Notes: generated by a model not told the origin, from the letters alone. Counted from the stretch's first letter, positions 1-8,201 are shown. The stretch: DNA of 32,574 nt from UBA5109 sp038148755 (GCA_038148755.1 JAYQWA010000021.1:1-32574); one strand, 5' to 3'. A program made the numbers and translations.

Positions 1-2
1 TA

Positions 3-74
3 GATGAGGTATTAGGCTATCGTGTGGGCTGGATTGAGCATCAGTTAGCACATGCCTTAAAGTACCCTATTTAA
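3..74 (+). pseudogene. C-terminal remnant of a P4-type tyrosine integrase
   Basis: The frame opens upstream of the window and reads DEVLGYRVGWIEHQLAHALK before ending at TAA 72-74. The segment W-I-E-H-Q-L-A-H-A is the conserved tail of DUF4102/P4-family phage integrases, which normally continues with a V-K-D-P-N-G-R-A-Y-N-R-T type sequence for about 25-30 more residues. Here similarity stops after the K, and Y-P-I-stop follows, so the extreme C-terminus is missing. This suggests a decayed integrase at the edge of a former genomic island. The catalytic part lies outside the window, so I cannot say whether the rest is intact. Confidence 0.6.
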
Positions 75-77
75 ATG

Positions 78-284
78 TTACTTAATCTTTTTTGCCATAG
101 ATTCCATCATAGCAATTGCAGCATCTTCAGTGGCTGATGCTTCTGATGATAAATATGACATTTTTTTTAGATAAAGCAGTTCGCGCTCCAAAGTATTAAC
201 TTCATCCCACATAACTGGGGATTCATTAAATAGAGAAAGCATTCTCCTTTCAATATCTTCAATTTCTTCTTCAAGTGTTTTCAA
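78..284 (-). CDS. small hypothetical coiled-coil protein
   Basis: This is a 68-residue, very acidic ORF rich in E, L and K, with heptad-like spacing (L-E-E-E-I-E-D-I-E-R-R-M near the N-terminus, then L-E-R-E-L-L-Y-L). It suggests a short helical or coiled-coil protein. The only full-length start is TTG at 282-284, directly after an in-frame TAA; the first ATG is at codon 15 (240-242). It ends four bases from the integrase remnant on the opposite strand. I do not recognise a family and cannot exclude a chance ORF. Accessory cargo next to an integrase is a reasonable guess. Confidence 0.4.
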   Translation of the reverse strand: MKTLEEEIEDIERRMLSLFNESPVMWDEVNTLERELLYLKKMSYLSSEASATEDAAIAMMESMAKKIK

Positions 285-588
285 TTAAGCGTCTCATGAA
301 TAACTAAATACAAATATATATATACTAAAAGCTAAGAACCTATACAACTAAGCAAGATACCGCCAGGTAACCAATTGAATTTAGATATATTTAATTTATC
401 AAATAACTATACATATGGCATTCTCAGAATAGCTAAAAATGCTAGTAGCAAGGTATAAAGCGACTTGCTTAGATACACTAAGCAGTTCTAAAAGGGAAAA
501 ATATGCGACATGTATGCCTTGAGCTGCTGAGGCATTTCATCAAAAACTTCGCTAGAATAAACCCCATAATAATAACGGATAGATTTCT
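285..588. other. gene-free AT-rich gap
   Basis: About 300 bases between the small ORF and the secreted-protein operon. The sequence is AT-rich with stops in all frames. I see a weak inverted repeat ATGCCT/AGGCAT (514-519 and 530-535) and a TAGAAT that could be a -10 element at 553-558, without a convincing -35. The promoter for the operon starting at 589 presumably lies here. Confidence 0.4.
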
Positions 589-1494
589 ATGTCGCGCTCC
601 AGCCTTTCATTACTGATATTACTGGCCTTTTCTATTTACCCTGCATCGGTTTTTGCCCAAACAGACATCTCTGACGAAAGTGTCGATCTGACTGGCATGT
701 GGGCAGCCCTGGTGCTGGAAGATTGGTATGACCGGGTACCCGGTGGCGGACTGGGTGATTATATTGGCATTCCCATCAATGCAGCTGGCCGTCAAAAAGC
801 TCTGAGCTGGGATGCTTCTATTCTTTCTCAACCGGAACGTCAGAATCAGCCACATCCTGCACAATATTCTTTCCGGGGTCCCAGGCCGGACCTGCGCATT
901 GAACCCATTCTTGAACCGCTTACAGACAGACTGATCGGTTATGAAACAAATGGCACTTTTGGCAGAGCTGACCGCACCATCTGGCTTGATGGCAGACCAC
1001 ATCCAGATGAAGCCTATGGTCTACATACCTGGAATGGTTTCTCCACCGGCGAATGGGTAAATGGGGTGCTGGTGGTAACAACCACCCATATGAAATACGG
1101 GGTGTATCAGCGCAATGGTGTTCCGGCAAGTCCCTATGGCGTGATGACCGAATACTTTTTCAGACACGGCAATTACCTGACCATGCTCAGCCATATAGAA
1201 GATCCGGTTTATCTAGAAGAACCATTTGTCAGAAGTCAGACATGGATATGGAATCCTCCACAAAATGTCGGGCCAAGACGCCCCTTTGAATCTGTGGAAG
1301 AAGTCGATATGGGCCGCGGTTGGGTGCCTCACTGGCCACTGGGCACAGTGCATCCTGAGTTGGCAGAACGTCTTGGTGTGGCGGTGGAAGCTACCGTTGG
1401 TGGCAGCATCACGCTTTATCCGGAATACCGGGAAACACTGCTGCAGATGCGTGAAGAATTTGATCGCAATCTTTCCGGCCAGGAGCAAGATTAA
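589..1494 (+). CDS. secreted uncharacterised protein, first paralogue of operon
   Basis: A 301-residue exported protein. The N-terminus is a clear Sec signal peptide with cleavage likely after V-F-A (residues 21-23). The mature part starts with D-L-T-G-M-W, followed by E-D-W, G-D-Y and P-I-N motifs. A middle segment R-T-I-W-L-D-G-R-P-H-P is followed by a W-x-G-x-S-x-G-x-W pattern, and a late segment reads R-N-G-V-P...T-E-Y-F and D-P-V-Y-L-x-E-P-F. I know this pattern from unannotated secreted proteins of Acidobacteria and marine Gammaproteobacteria, often near DUF6152 genes; no function is established to my knowledge. Its TAA overlaps the next ATG by one base (TAATG), so the downstream gene is probably translationally coupled. 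It is a paralogue of the gene at 2437-3339. Confidence 0.8.
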   Translation: MSRSSLSLLILLAFSIYPASVFAQTDISDESVDLTGMWAALVLEDWYDRVPGGGLGDYIGIPINAAGRQKALSWDASILSQPERQNQPHPAQYSFRGPRPDLRIEPILEPLTDRLIGYETNGTFGRADRTIWLDGRPHPDEAYGLHTWNGFSTGEWVNGVLVVTTTHMKYGVYQRNGVPASPYGVMTEYFFRHGNYLTMLSHIEDPVYLEEPFVRSQTWIWNPPQNVGPRRPFESVEEVDMGRGWVPHWPLGTVHPELAERLGVAVEATVGGSITLYPEYRETLLQMREEFDRNLSGQEQD

Positions 1495-2450
1495 TGACTC
1501 CCTTAAATAGAATTTCGGCTCCATTAATCCTTAGCCTGCTCATGTGCTGTTTGACAAGTCTGGCTGTTGCACAAAAGCCTCAACTCCTGGCACCTGATTC
1601 CGAACAAATCGTTGTGATACCCGTGAGGGATAACTTCAGCATGATTGCCACCGGCGGCGGCAATATAGGGGTACAGACCGGGCCTTTGGGCATGGTTGTT
1701 GTCAACAGTGGTAACGAAGAAGCATCCCCTCAGGTCATTAATGCACTCAATGAACTCAGTGATTTACCACCCAGTTATTTGATTAACACCTCAATTCTGC
1801 CTCGCCACACCGCAGGCAATGGCGCCATTCACAGTATAGGACAAGGTACTGGCGGTGGTGCTGTGATTCTGGGCATGCCGATAATCGGGCACACCAATGG
1901 CCTGACCATACTGGCGACGCGTTTTGCCGACCAGATACCCTTTGAATACTGGCCTAATAATGCTTTTTTTGGTGCCAGGAAAGATCTCTTTTTTAACGGA
2001 GAAGGTATCGAAATGTTGCATCAGCCCAACGCCATCACTGAAGGTGACATCATGGTTTATTTCAGAACATCAGATGTGCTGGTTACCGGCAGCATTTTTG
2101 ATATCTCTGCCTATCCTCATTTTTATCCAGAACTCGGGGGCTCCCTCCAGGGTGTTATTGATGCCTTGAACAATATCATTGATATCACGATCTCTGAATT
2201 TAACCAGCAAGGCGGCACGCTCGTTATTCCGGGCCGCGGACGCCTAGCCAGTGAATCTGATGTCGTGGAATACCGGGATATGGTCGCAATTATCAGAGAC
2301 CGTATCCAGATGATGATCGATGAAGGGAAATCCTTGGAGGAAATAATCTCGGCCCGCCCTTCTCTGGAATATGATGGAATCTATGGCAGTGAAGACGGCG
2401 AATGGACCAGCAGAATGTTTTTGGAGGCGGTTTATAATGAGCTCTTATAA
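1494..2450 (+). CDS. exported metallo-beta-lactamase-fold protein lacking zinc ligands
   Basis: A 318-residue protein with a signal peptide (cleavage near A-V-A-Q, residues 24-27). The fold is recognisable as the SoxH-like MBL-hydrolase family: G-G-N-I-G-V at 55-60, N-T at 98-99 before the metal loop, I-G-H-T-N at 131-135, V-T-G-S at 197-200, I-P-G-R-G at 245-249, and a Y-R-D-M...E-G-K-S-L-E-E tail typical of the family. The usual H-x-H-x-D-H loop reads S100-I-L102-P-R104-H105, so only the last His remains. The expected G-D is G-S200 and the expected I-P-G-H-G has R248. The zinc site is therefore almost certainly absent and the protein is probably not a hydrolase. Length is normal and the frame is intact, which suggests a maintained binding or structural role. 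It sits between two paralogues in one operon. Confidence 0.82.
   Translation: MTPLNRISAPLILSLLMCCLTSLAVAQKPQLLAPDSEQIVVIPVRDNFSMIATGGGNIGVQTGPLGMVVVNSGNEEASPQVINALNELSDLPPSYLINTSILPRHTAGNGAIHSIGQGTGGGAVILGMPIIGHTNGLTILATRFADQIPFEYWPNNAFFGARKDLFFNGEGIEMLHQPNAITEGDIMVYFRTSDVLVTGSIFDISAYPHFYPELGGSLQGVIDALNNIIDITISEFNQQGGTLVIPGRGRLASESDVVEYRDMVAIIRDRIQMMIDEGKSLEEIISARPSLEYDGIYGSEDGEWTSRMFLEAVYNELL
2423..2427 (+). promoter_or_regulatory. Shine-Dalgarno deciding the start at 2437
   Basis: GGAGG lies inside the end of the MBL-like gene, nine bases before ATG 2437. It supports that ATG over the longer frame, which opens at 2371 and would place a non-signal sequence ahead of the signal peptide. Confidence 0.7.
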
Positions 2451-3339
2451 GACAACTACCAATACCGGCAGTTTACGCAGAAAATCCGTCAACATAATTC
2501 TGTCGTTTATTTTGATGTCAATGGCATCAATTTGTTGGCCTAATTTCAGTCTGGCGCAAGTGCTTATTCTTGATGGCCCGGTTCCAGTTGCCGCCCCCGG
2601 AAGACTGGAAGCCCCGATAGATTTAACCGGAATCTGGGTGTCAGTTGTCACAGAAGACTGGGCTTATCGTATGCTCACCCCTGCTCCCGGTGATTACATG
2701 AGTGTTCCTTTAAATGATGTTGCTAATGAAATAGCCAATGGTTGGGATCTTGAAGCAGACAATGCCGCAGGTTTGCAATGCAAAGCTTTTGGTGCTGCCA
2801 GAATTATGCGTGTACCAACCAGATTACAGATTTCATGGGAAGATGATTTCACACTGAGAATTGATACTGATGCCGGTTCCCAGACACGCTTACTGAATTT
2901 TTCAAAACAAGGCCACCGCCCCTTATTGAGCATGATGCTGGAAGGCGCCACGCTGGAAAGAACGTGGCAGGGATACAGTGTTGCCGAATGGGAAAATGTT
3001 TTAATCAATAAAAGCAGAATGTTTTATCGGCCTGACAGTGAAACACCGCCCGGGGGTTCGTTGAAGGTAATCACCACACGCATGTTGCCAGGTTATCTCA
3101 GATCCAACGGTGCACCTTACAGTGAAGATGCTATTTTGACAGAGTTCTTTGACCGTTTTACTGCCCCGACCGGCGAAGAATGGTTTGTAGTCACCACGAT
3201 TGTGGACGACCCGGCCTATCTGATGCAGCCCTATGTCACCACCTCTCATTTCCGTCGCGAAGCTGATGCAGCCAAATGGAATCCAGGGCCGTGCGAAACA
3301 TGGCCACCTCGTCCTGGTGCCCAAGTCCCTCGCTGGTAA
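2437..3339 (+). CDS. secreted uncharacterised protein, second paralogue of operon
   Basis: A 300-residue exported protein; the start overlaps the upstream gene by 14 bases and has a GGAGG site. The signal peptide is long and basic at the front (S-L-R-R-K), with a hydrophobic core and likely cleavage at F-S-L-A-Q around residue 41. The mature protein repeats the motifs of the 589-1494 product in the same order: D-L-T-G-I-W, T-E-D-W, G-D-Y, P-L-N, then R-S-N-G-A-P-Y-S...T-E-F-F and D-P-A-Y-L-M-Q-P-Y. The central region differs strongly, lacking the D-G-R-P-H-P segment and carrying an R-L-Q-I-S-W-E-D-D-F-T-L-R-I-D strand-like stretch. The two are ancient paralogues that may form a hetero-oligomer. 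Function unknown. It converges with the protease gene 33 bases downstream. Confidence 0.8.
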   Translation: MSSYKTTTNTGSLRRKSVNIILSFILMSMASICWPNFSLAQVLILDGPVPVAAPGRLEAPIDLTGIWVSVVTEDWAYRMLTPAPGDYMSVPLNDVANEIANGWDLEADNAAGLQCKAFGAARIMRVPTRLQISWEDDFTLRIDTDAGSQTRLLNFSKQGHRPLLSMMLEGATLERTWQGYSVAEWENVLINKSRMFYRPDSETPPGGSLKVITTRMLPGYLRSNGAPYSEDAILTEFFDRFTAPTGEEWFVVTTIVDDPAYLMQPYVTTSHFRREADAAKWNPGPCETWPPRPGAQVPRW

Positions 3340-3372
3340 AATCGAATTAATTATCCAGCAAACTGGAGCAGC

Positions 3373-3849
3373 TTATGAAGCACAGCTACTGCTGCTCAAC
3401 ATGGACGGCATCATCTGCAATGTAAAAGGCTGTAGAAGCTTCAGTGCGTTCATCCCTAAAATATTAATATCACCCTTTTCCAGCAGGGCAACTTCGATAT
3501 CTTTAAGCGAACAGTTGTCGGCCAAAATCAGTTCATCAAGGATATAAAGTGGCACTTTGTTGACTCTGCCATCTGCCATGGCAGCATAGATATAACGGCT
3601 GAAAGTTATTGTGGCGTTTGCTTCAACTGCCGCAAAGGTTGCTTTACTCAGCGTGACATAGCTGGAACCGGTATCAATCAGCAAATCTGCTTCCAGATCA
3701 GCACCAAAACCGGCATGTACATACAGACTGCCGTTCTCGGTTTCTGTCAGTATCAATTCTACTTCGTCAGAATTGGAATATGCCGCTGTCTGCAGACCTG
3801 TCAGCAACACCAAAAACACCAGAATTTTCTTGATAGATGAAGTGCTCAT
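3373..3849 (-). CDS. periplasmic retropepsin-like aspartyl protease
   Basis: A single-domain clan AA aspartyl protease of about 158 residues. The catalytic motif L-I-D-T-G-S-S is clear, followed by a flap-like segment and the conserved I-L-G-M-N near the C-terminus. Such proteins act as homodimers. I chose ATG 3847-3849 because an AAAGAG site lies six bases before it and because it gives a clean signal peptide (I-K-K-I-L-V-F-L-V-L-L...A-A-Y-S); the frame is open to 3984, but the extra N-terminus is Cys/Phe-rich and not signal-like. The product is expected in the periplasm or at the inner membrane. Substrate unknown. It stands alone, convergent with the upstream operon. Confidence 0.75.
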   Translation of the reverse strand: MSTSSIKKILVFLVLLTGLQTAAYSNSDEVELILTETENGSLYVHAGFGADLEADLLIDTGSSYVTLSKATFAAVEANATITFSRYIYAAMADGRVNKVPLYILDELILADNCSLKDIEVALLEKGDINILGMNALKLLQPFTLQMMPSMLSSSSCAS

Positions 3850-4055
3850 GCCCATCTCTTTGTCTTTTAATGAGATAAAGCAAAAGCAGTGCCAACAATA
3901 AAACGCTGTTAAATCAAGGCGATAGGAAAATCCTTCAACCAACTCTAAAAAATCCATGCACCAATATGGGGTACTATGCACCATATTAGGTCAAGGTACA
4001 TAGACCCGCAGAACCTTGGTCTTTATTGTTAACTTGAAAATGGAGTATTAATACG

Positions 4056-4478
4056 ATGAATAAAATTAAACGCTCTTTACTGGTCCTTCCAGTTATATTT
4101 GCCCTGGGTGCATCCCTTGTGCAGGGACAAACAGTTGTCAGACAAACCTCTGATGGTGATTTAATGGTAATAGAGTTCAGAGGCAAACCACCTCATAAAC
4201 GCCGCTTCATCAGTCAGGATGATGAACAGGCATATGCACGTTATGTACAAATGGTAGACAGCGTTCTGGTGGCCAGCGAATCAACTCGTCGCTCAGGACC
4301 TCCTGGTAAAAACATGGCAACGCGACAAAGTGTCACACTGGAACGTGTTCCACAATCAGATATCTCACGAATCGCGCGCTTTGAGGAAGCCAGTGAAGCT
4401 TCAGCAGCCAGTACTCCCTCACATCGACGTTTTTGGCGCGGCGCTCCCGGTAAGGGTCGTCCAGGAATTTCCAGATAA
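4056..4478 (+). CDS. small exported basic hypothetical protein
   Basis: A 140-residue protein with a good signal peptide (basic M-N-K-I-K-R, hydrophobic core, cleavage near V-Q-G-Q at residue 25). The mature part is rich in R, S and P and ends in a basic tail (G-A-P-G-K-G-R-P-G-I-S-R). I see no catalytic motif and recognise no family. A GGAG lies about 12 bases before the ATG. A strong terminator follows 31 bases after the stop, so this is a single-gene transcript. Export is well supported; function is unknown. Confidence 0.65.
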   Translation: MNKIKRSLLVLPVIFALGASLVQGQTVVRQTSDGDLMVIEFRGKPPHKRRFISQDDEQAYARYVQMVDSVLVASESTRRSGPPGKNMATRQSVTLERVPQSDISRIARFEEASEASAASTPSHRRFWRGAPGKGRPGISR

Positions 4479-4509
4479 CTGAGTAATTCCATCCAATCTA
4501 AAACCCTTG

Positions 4510-4546
4510 AGGGGCAACAGTAAGTCTGATTACTGTTGCCCCTTTT
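4510..4546 (+). terminator. Rho-independent terminator
   Basis: A perfect 14-bp stem (AGGGGCAACAGTAA at 4510-4523 with its complement at 4530-4543) around a six-base loop, followed by TTTT. It ends the transcript of the small exported protein and sits just before the -10-like TATAAT (4551-4556) of the flavoprotein gene. Confidence 0.88.
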
Positions 4547-4593
4547 AGGTTATAATACGGCAATAAAACAAGCTGTATTGTGAAAGGTTTAAC

Positions 4594-6213
4594 TTGAGCA
4601 CCACCCAACACTATAAAACAGATGTCGTCATTGCTGGCGGTGGTATTGCAGGCATTGTCGCTGCACTAAATTTACTGGAATCAGATAAGAAAGTTCTGCT
4701 ATTAGACCGGGATGAAGATCGTCATTTCGGCGGCTTGGCAAAGCTTTCTTTTGGCGCGATGTTTTTTGTGAATACACCGCAGCAACGCTGGACCGGCATC
4801 AAAGACAATGTTGATCTCGCTTATAAGGACTGGTCAGAGAATGCACAGTTCGGTGAAGCGGATCACTGGCCGCGCCAATGGGCAGAGTTTTATGTCAATA
4901 ACTGTACCGACCTGGGTTATAAATGGTTACGCAAGCAAGGTGTCCGCTTTTTACCTGTCGTCAATTGGGCGGAACGCCGGTCTGATGATAATCCCGGCAA
5001 TACTGTTCCGCGATTTCATGTTGTCTGGGGTTCTGGTCAGGGGCTAACCGATGCCTTGATTGCCAGCTTGCTGTCACACCGGCATGTCGCCAATCTGACC
5101 ATACTGTTCAGACACAAAGTCACCGACATTGAGCAGGGAAATGGCCGGGTTTCCGGTTTACGCGGCGTCAATGAATTAAACAGTGAAGAATTCACGGTAG
5201 AAGCGGACAACACGATTATTGCATCCGGAGGAATCTGCGGCAGTATTGAGCGGGTGCGTGCCAATTGGTATGGCCCCTGGGGCGAACCACCACAGACTAT
5301 TCTCAATGGTTCTCACCGCTATGCGGATGGACTTTTGCATGATGCAGCCGTGGAAGTCGGCGCAAAGCTCACCCATATGGATAAGCAATGGCTGTATGCT
5401 GGTGGCATTCAGCATCCGAAACCGACCCAGCCCGGCCATGGTCTTAGCATTATCTCATCCAAAACATCACTCTGGCTGGACAGCCATGGCAGACGTTTTG
5501 CCGAGCCCACGGTTGGTGGTTTTGACACGCGTCGCATCGTGGAAAGTATTTGCCAGCAGGAACACAAATATTCCTGGCAGATCCTGAACATGAAAATTGC
5601 AATTAAGGAATTTGCCATTTCCGGTTCGGAATACAATCGAGCCTTACGTGATAAAAAACTGCTCCGCTTTTTAAGGGGTATCTTTTTTGGCGTCAAAGGT
5701 CTGGTGGATGAGATGCTGGAAACCTGTGATGACTTCCTGATCGCCAGTTCCGTTGAAGAAATGATGGATAAAATGCAGGACTATTCCGAAGAAGGCGTGC
5801 GTCTGGACCGCCAGGCCATCATCGATGGAATTAAAAGCTACGACGCAGCGACAGACCCGAATGGCCCAAGCGACAAACAGCGTCAGCTTATCAGCCAGAT
5901 GCGTGAATATATGCTGGACAGATTACGCACCTGCGATAACCAGAAAATTGATGACCCATCCGCCTATCCGCTGATAGCCATCAAACAACACATCCTCACC
6001 CGGAAAACACTGGGCGGCATACAAACTGATCTGGGTTCCCGCGTGCTGACTCAAGCCGGCGAGCCTATACCCGGGCTTTATGCCGTGGGTGAAGCAGCAG
6101 GCTATGGTGGCGGTGGTATACACGGTCTCAGATCGCTGGAAGGCACCTTCCTGGGTGGCTGTGTAATGTCAGGCAGACTGGCTGCAGCAGATATTCTGGA
6201 TATTAAGCTTTGA
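4594..6213 (+). CDS. FAD-binding dehydrogenase (COG3573-like, KstD/fumarate-reductase superfamily)
   Basis: A 539-residue flavoprotein. The Rossmann dinucleotide site V-I-A-G-G-G-I-A-G is at residues 12-20 with an acidic strand end (L-L-L-D-R-D) about 20 residues later. The C-terminus has the second FAD motif G-L-Y-A-V-G-E-A-A-G-Y-G-G-G-G-I-H-G. Length and W/R-rich middle fit the COG3573 predicted oxidoreductases, related to 3-ketosteroid dehydrogenase and fumarate reductase flavoproteins. Substrate cannot be read from sequence. The start is an unusual TTG, supported by GAAAGG (4582-4587) six bases before it; no better in-frame ATG exists before the FAD motif. No signal peptide, so cytoplasmic. 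It converges with the gene ending at 6223. Confidence 0.82.
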   Translation: MSTTQHYKTDVVIAGGGIAGIVAALNLLESDKKVLLLDRDEDRHFGGLAKLSFGAMFFVNTPQQRWTGIKDNVDLAYKDWSENAQFGEADHWPRQWAEFYVNNCTDLGYKWLRKQGVRFLPVVNWAERRSDDNPGNTVPRFHVVWGSGQGLTDALIASLLSHRHVANLTILFRHKVTDIEQGNGRVSGLRGVNELNSEEFTVEADNTIIASGGICGSIERVRANWYGPWGEPPQTILNGSHRYADGLLHDAAVEVGAKLTHMDKQWLYAGGIQHPKPTQPGHGLSIISSKTSLWLDSHGRRFAEPTVGGFDTRRIVESICQQEHKYSWQILNMKIAIKEFAISGSEYNRALRDKKLLRFLRGIFFGVKGLVDEMLETCDDFLIASSVEEMMDKMQDYSEEGVRLDRQAIIDGIKSYDAATDPNGPSDKQRQLISQMREYMLDRLRTCDNQKIDDPSAYPLIAIKQHILTRKTLGGIQTDLGSRVLTQAGEPIPGLYAVGEAAGYGGGGIHGLRSLEGTFLGGCVMSGRLAAADILDIKL

Positions 6214-6222
6214 TTTAAATTA

Positions 6223-6729
6223 CTAAAGCAACATGGTGCGTAAAGCAGGATCCAGCTCACTGTGCTTATCCCACATATACGAAAACTCATCAGCCAGGCT
6301 TTTGCATTCCTGCGCCGCCTCATTGTGAACAAAGCCATTGTAAACCTGATCTTCGTGCATATAGAGCAGATGCTTACGATCCCCGATAACATAGGTAATT
6401 GAATCTTTTTGCGGTTTAATCAGTAATTTACGGATTTCTACTTTACTGGATAGGCGACGCGCCAACGCCAGAATATGATGCCCCTGTTCAACCACAGGCT
6501 GGATATCTTTCACCAGAATTTTAACCTGCCTGTTACGGTCGGCCCGCGCCAGATCAAGAATCTGCTGGTAAAACGCCTCTGTATTATAAAGTGCCGGATC
6601 AAACGTTTTACTTAATATAAGAATTTCACGGCGCGACGCTTCAACAACTTGCAGTGCATGCTTGGCAAAATCGTCAAACTCATCGAGCAGTATTAAATTG
6701 GGATCGACTTCCGACGTATGCTCACTCAT
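6223..6729 (-). CDS. DUF7931-like / phospholipase-D-like domain protein without HKD motif
   Basis: A soluble 168-residue protein. The pattern R-E-I-L-I-L-S-K-T-F-D-P-A-L-Y, then A-F-Y-Q-Q-I-L-D-L-A-R and V-K-I-L-V-K-D near residues 35-80, resembles the half-PLD fold seen in small gammaproteobacterial proteins and in domains fused to acetyltransferases (DUF7931 in recent Pfam, from memory). The HxKxxxxD catalytic motif is absent, so phospholipase activity is unlikely. ATG 6727-6729 is preferred over TTG 6730-6732, with an AAGG about ten bases upstream. It converges with the dehydrogenase gene. The family call is tentative. Confidence 0.55.
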   Translation of the reverse strand: MSEHTSEVDPNLILLDEFDDFAKHALQVVEASRREILILSKTFDPALYNTEAFYQQILDLARADRNRQVKILVKDIQPVVEQGHHILALARRLSSKVEIRKLLIKPQKDSITYVIGDRKHLLYMHEDQVYNGFVHNEAAQECKSLADEFSYMWDKHSELDPALRTMLL

Positions 6730-6768
6730 CAATCTGTGCCTTTTTCTCGTGCCTTGCCAGTCCTTATT

Positions 6769-7815
6769 TTATGGCGCCCTTTCAATCAGCTGCAATAACA
6801 TGCCATTCAGATCTTCTATAATCCGCATACGCAAGCCGTTATCCAGCACAATTTCCTGCTGATTATTGGGTGCCAATACGGCACCAGCAGCCAGCGCCTT
6901 GGCCATGGAAATATCCAGATCACGCACAAAAATGCGAAAAATGGCTGATCCTCTTGCCGGTAAGCGCTGATGAATTCTCTCAGCCCGGGCAACATCCAGT
7001 TCAAGCAATTCCATGGTCAATGAACTACCTGGGACCAGGGCAGAGACAATACGTGAAGTGGCCGCAGGTTCGAGGCCCAATATTGCACCCAGTACCGCGT
7101 CATGATTAAACTCGCCGGCAGCAGGCAGATTAAAATCAAAAGCCGAGTTATAAAATGCCACGGTTTCATTCGCATCAGCTACTGTATAGCGAAATCTGCT
7201 GGTAAACACATTTCCTGCTGCTTCCATACTGGGCATCCGGCCGAGCTGCAGAATCTCGATAAAGTAACCATCCGGATCCTGTACCAGAATAATACGGCTG
7301 CCTGTGGCGGCATTAACAACCGGCTCACCTGTTGGCGTTGCAATAGTGCCGCCATTACGCAGGACTGACTCAATGGCAAGATCGATATCTTTAACAAACA
7401 GCAGAAACATGGGCGCACCGTAATCATAAAACGCCGGTCTGGATACGGGACGTCGTAAACCGCGCCATTCAAGAAACTCCATCCCTAAAGCTGTATTAGG
7501 CACGGGAATGGTTGCGCCCCTGAACTCAGCACCGACGGCATCGTACATCTGCGCTATCTGCTCAATAACACCAAAGGCCCGGGGCTCAGTGCCACCGCGC
7601 GGTTCAGCACCGAGCAAATCCTGGTAAAAAGCCAGGGTACGGTCCAGGTTTTCAACAATATGGATAAAGTTCCCGCTGGCCACCACGTCGCCAGCAGGTG
7701 CTACAGGCAGGTTTAAACTCAGATTTTGCGCAAACACTGTGAGCGGTAACAACACGGTCATAAGCATCACGGATAAAACAGTTTTTTGTTTTGTTCTTGC
7801 TGGTTTGTTCAGCAT
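6769..7815 (-). CDS. exported double VOC (glyoxalase-fold) protein
   Basis: A 348-residue protein with a signal peptide (T-V-L-S-V-M-L-M-T-V-L-L-P, cleavage at V-F-A-Q) and two VOC domains. Domain 1 begins H-I-V-E-N-L-D-R-T-L-A-F-Y-Q-D-L-L-G and ends D-P-D-G-Y-F-I-E-I-L-Q. Domain 2 begins F-R-Y-T-V-A-D-A-N-E-T-V-A-F-Y and ends E-D-L-N-G-M-L-L-Q-L-I, with Gln where the metal-binding Glu usually sits, so only domain 1 has a full-looking set of ligands. The start at 7813-7815 has AGAGGG at 7824-7829; the longer frame to 7851 has no ribosome site. Most VOC enzymes are cytoplasmic, so export is notable. Substrate unknown. Confidence 0.78.
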   Translation of the reverse strand: MLNKPARTKQKTVLSVMLMTVLLPLTVFAQNLSLNLPVAPAGDVVASGNFIHIVENLDRTLAFYQDLLGAEPRGGTEPRAFGVIEQIAQMYDAVGAEFRGATIPVPNTALGMEFLEWRGLRRPVSRPAFYDYGAPMFLLFVKDIDLAIESVLRNGGTIATPTGEPVVNAATGSRIILVQDPDGYFIEILQLGRMPSMEAAGNVFTSRFRYTVADANETVAFYNSAFDFNLPAAGEFNHDAVLGAILGLEPAATSRIVSALVPGSSLTMELLELDVARAERIHQRLPARGSAIFRIFVRDLDISMAKALAAGAVLAPNNQQEIVLDNGLRMRIIEDLNGMLLQLIERAP

Positions 7816-7951
7816 TGCGCTTTCCCTCTTATTTTTCAGGAATCCTATCATGTATGTGGATAAATGAACGCACCAGCCCCCAATAATTAGTTATTTTATA
7901 GCAAGGAAATTGACCTAAAGAGTCAGGCTTGATCTAATATGCGCCCTTCAC

Positions 7952-8026
7952 TGGGGTGTCGCCAAGCGGTAAGGCAATGGACTCTGACTCCATCATGCGT
8001 AGGTTCGAATCCTACCACCCCAGCCA
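7952..8026 (+). tRNA. glnV-like: tRNA-Gln (anticodon CTG)
   Basis: A complete cloverleaf. The acceptor stem TGGGGTG pairs with CACCCCA, followed by G and an encoded CCA. The D arm contains AGCGGTAAGGC, the anticodon stem ATGGA/TCCAT encloses loop CTCTGAC giving anticodon CTG, and the T arm is GTAGG TTCGAAT CCTAC. The 5' T and general form match gammaproteobacterial tRNA-Gln. It stands alone. tRNA 3' ends are common integrase targets, and the sequence just downstream looks rearranged (see the direct repeats at 8114-8201). Confidence 0.95.
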
Positions 8027-8113
8027 TTTCACAGACTCACACCTCCAAAATTGCTTTAAAGATGATTGAGAAGATATTTAGCGACTAAGCTGAGATCCGG
8101 CAAACACATCGGC

Positions 8114-8201
8114 ATAAATATCGGCACTTTTCTATCTTTTTTACCTTTTTAAAAATATATCTTACTGATATTTTTGTATTTATTAAGGATAAATATCGGC
8201 A
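8114..8201. repeat. 13-bp direct repeat pair ATAAATATCGGCA
   Basis: Exact copies at 8114-8126 and 8189-8201, 75 bases apart, in the AT-rich stretch between tRNA-Gln and the truncated persulfide-dioxygenase-like gene. The second copy covers the exact point where that gene loses homology. The pair may mark a deletion or an excised element. Confidence 0.6.

Noticed and set aside
2371..2436. Longer N-terminus for the second secreted paralogue
   Set aside because: It would put 22 non-signal residues before a good signal peptide; GGAGG at 2423 points to ATG 2437.
7816..7851. Upstream start for the VOC protein
   Set aside because: No ribosome site, and the added residues disturb the signal peptide; AGAGGG supports ATG 7815.
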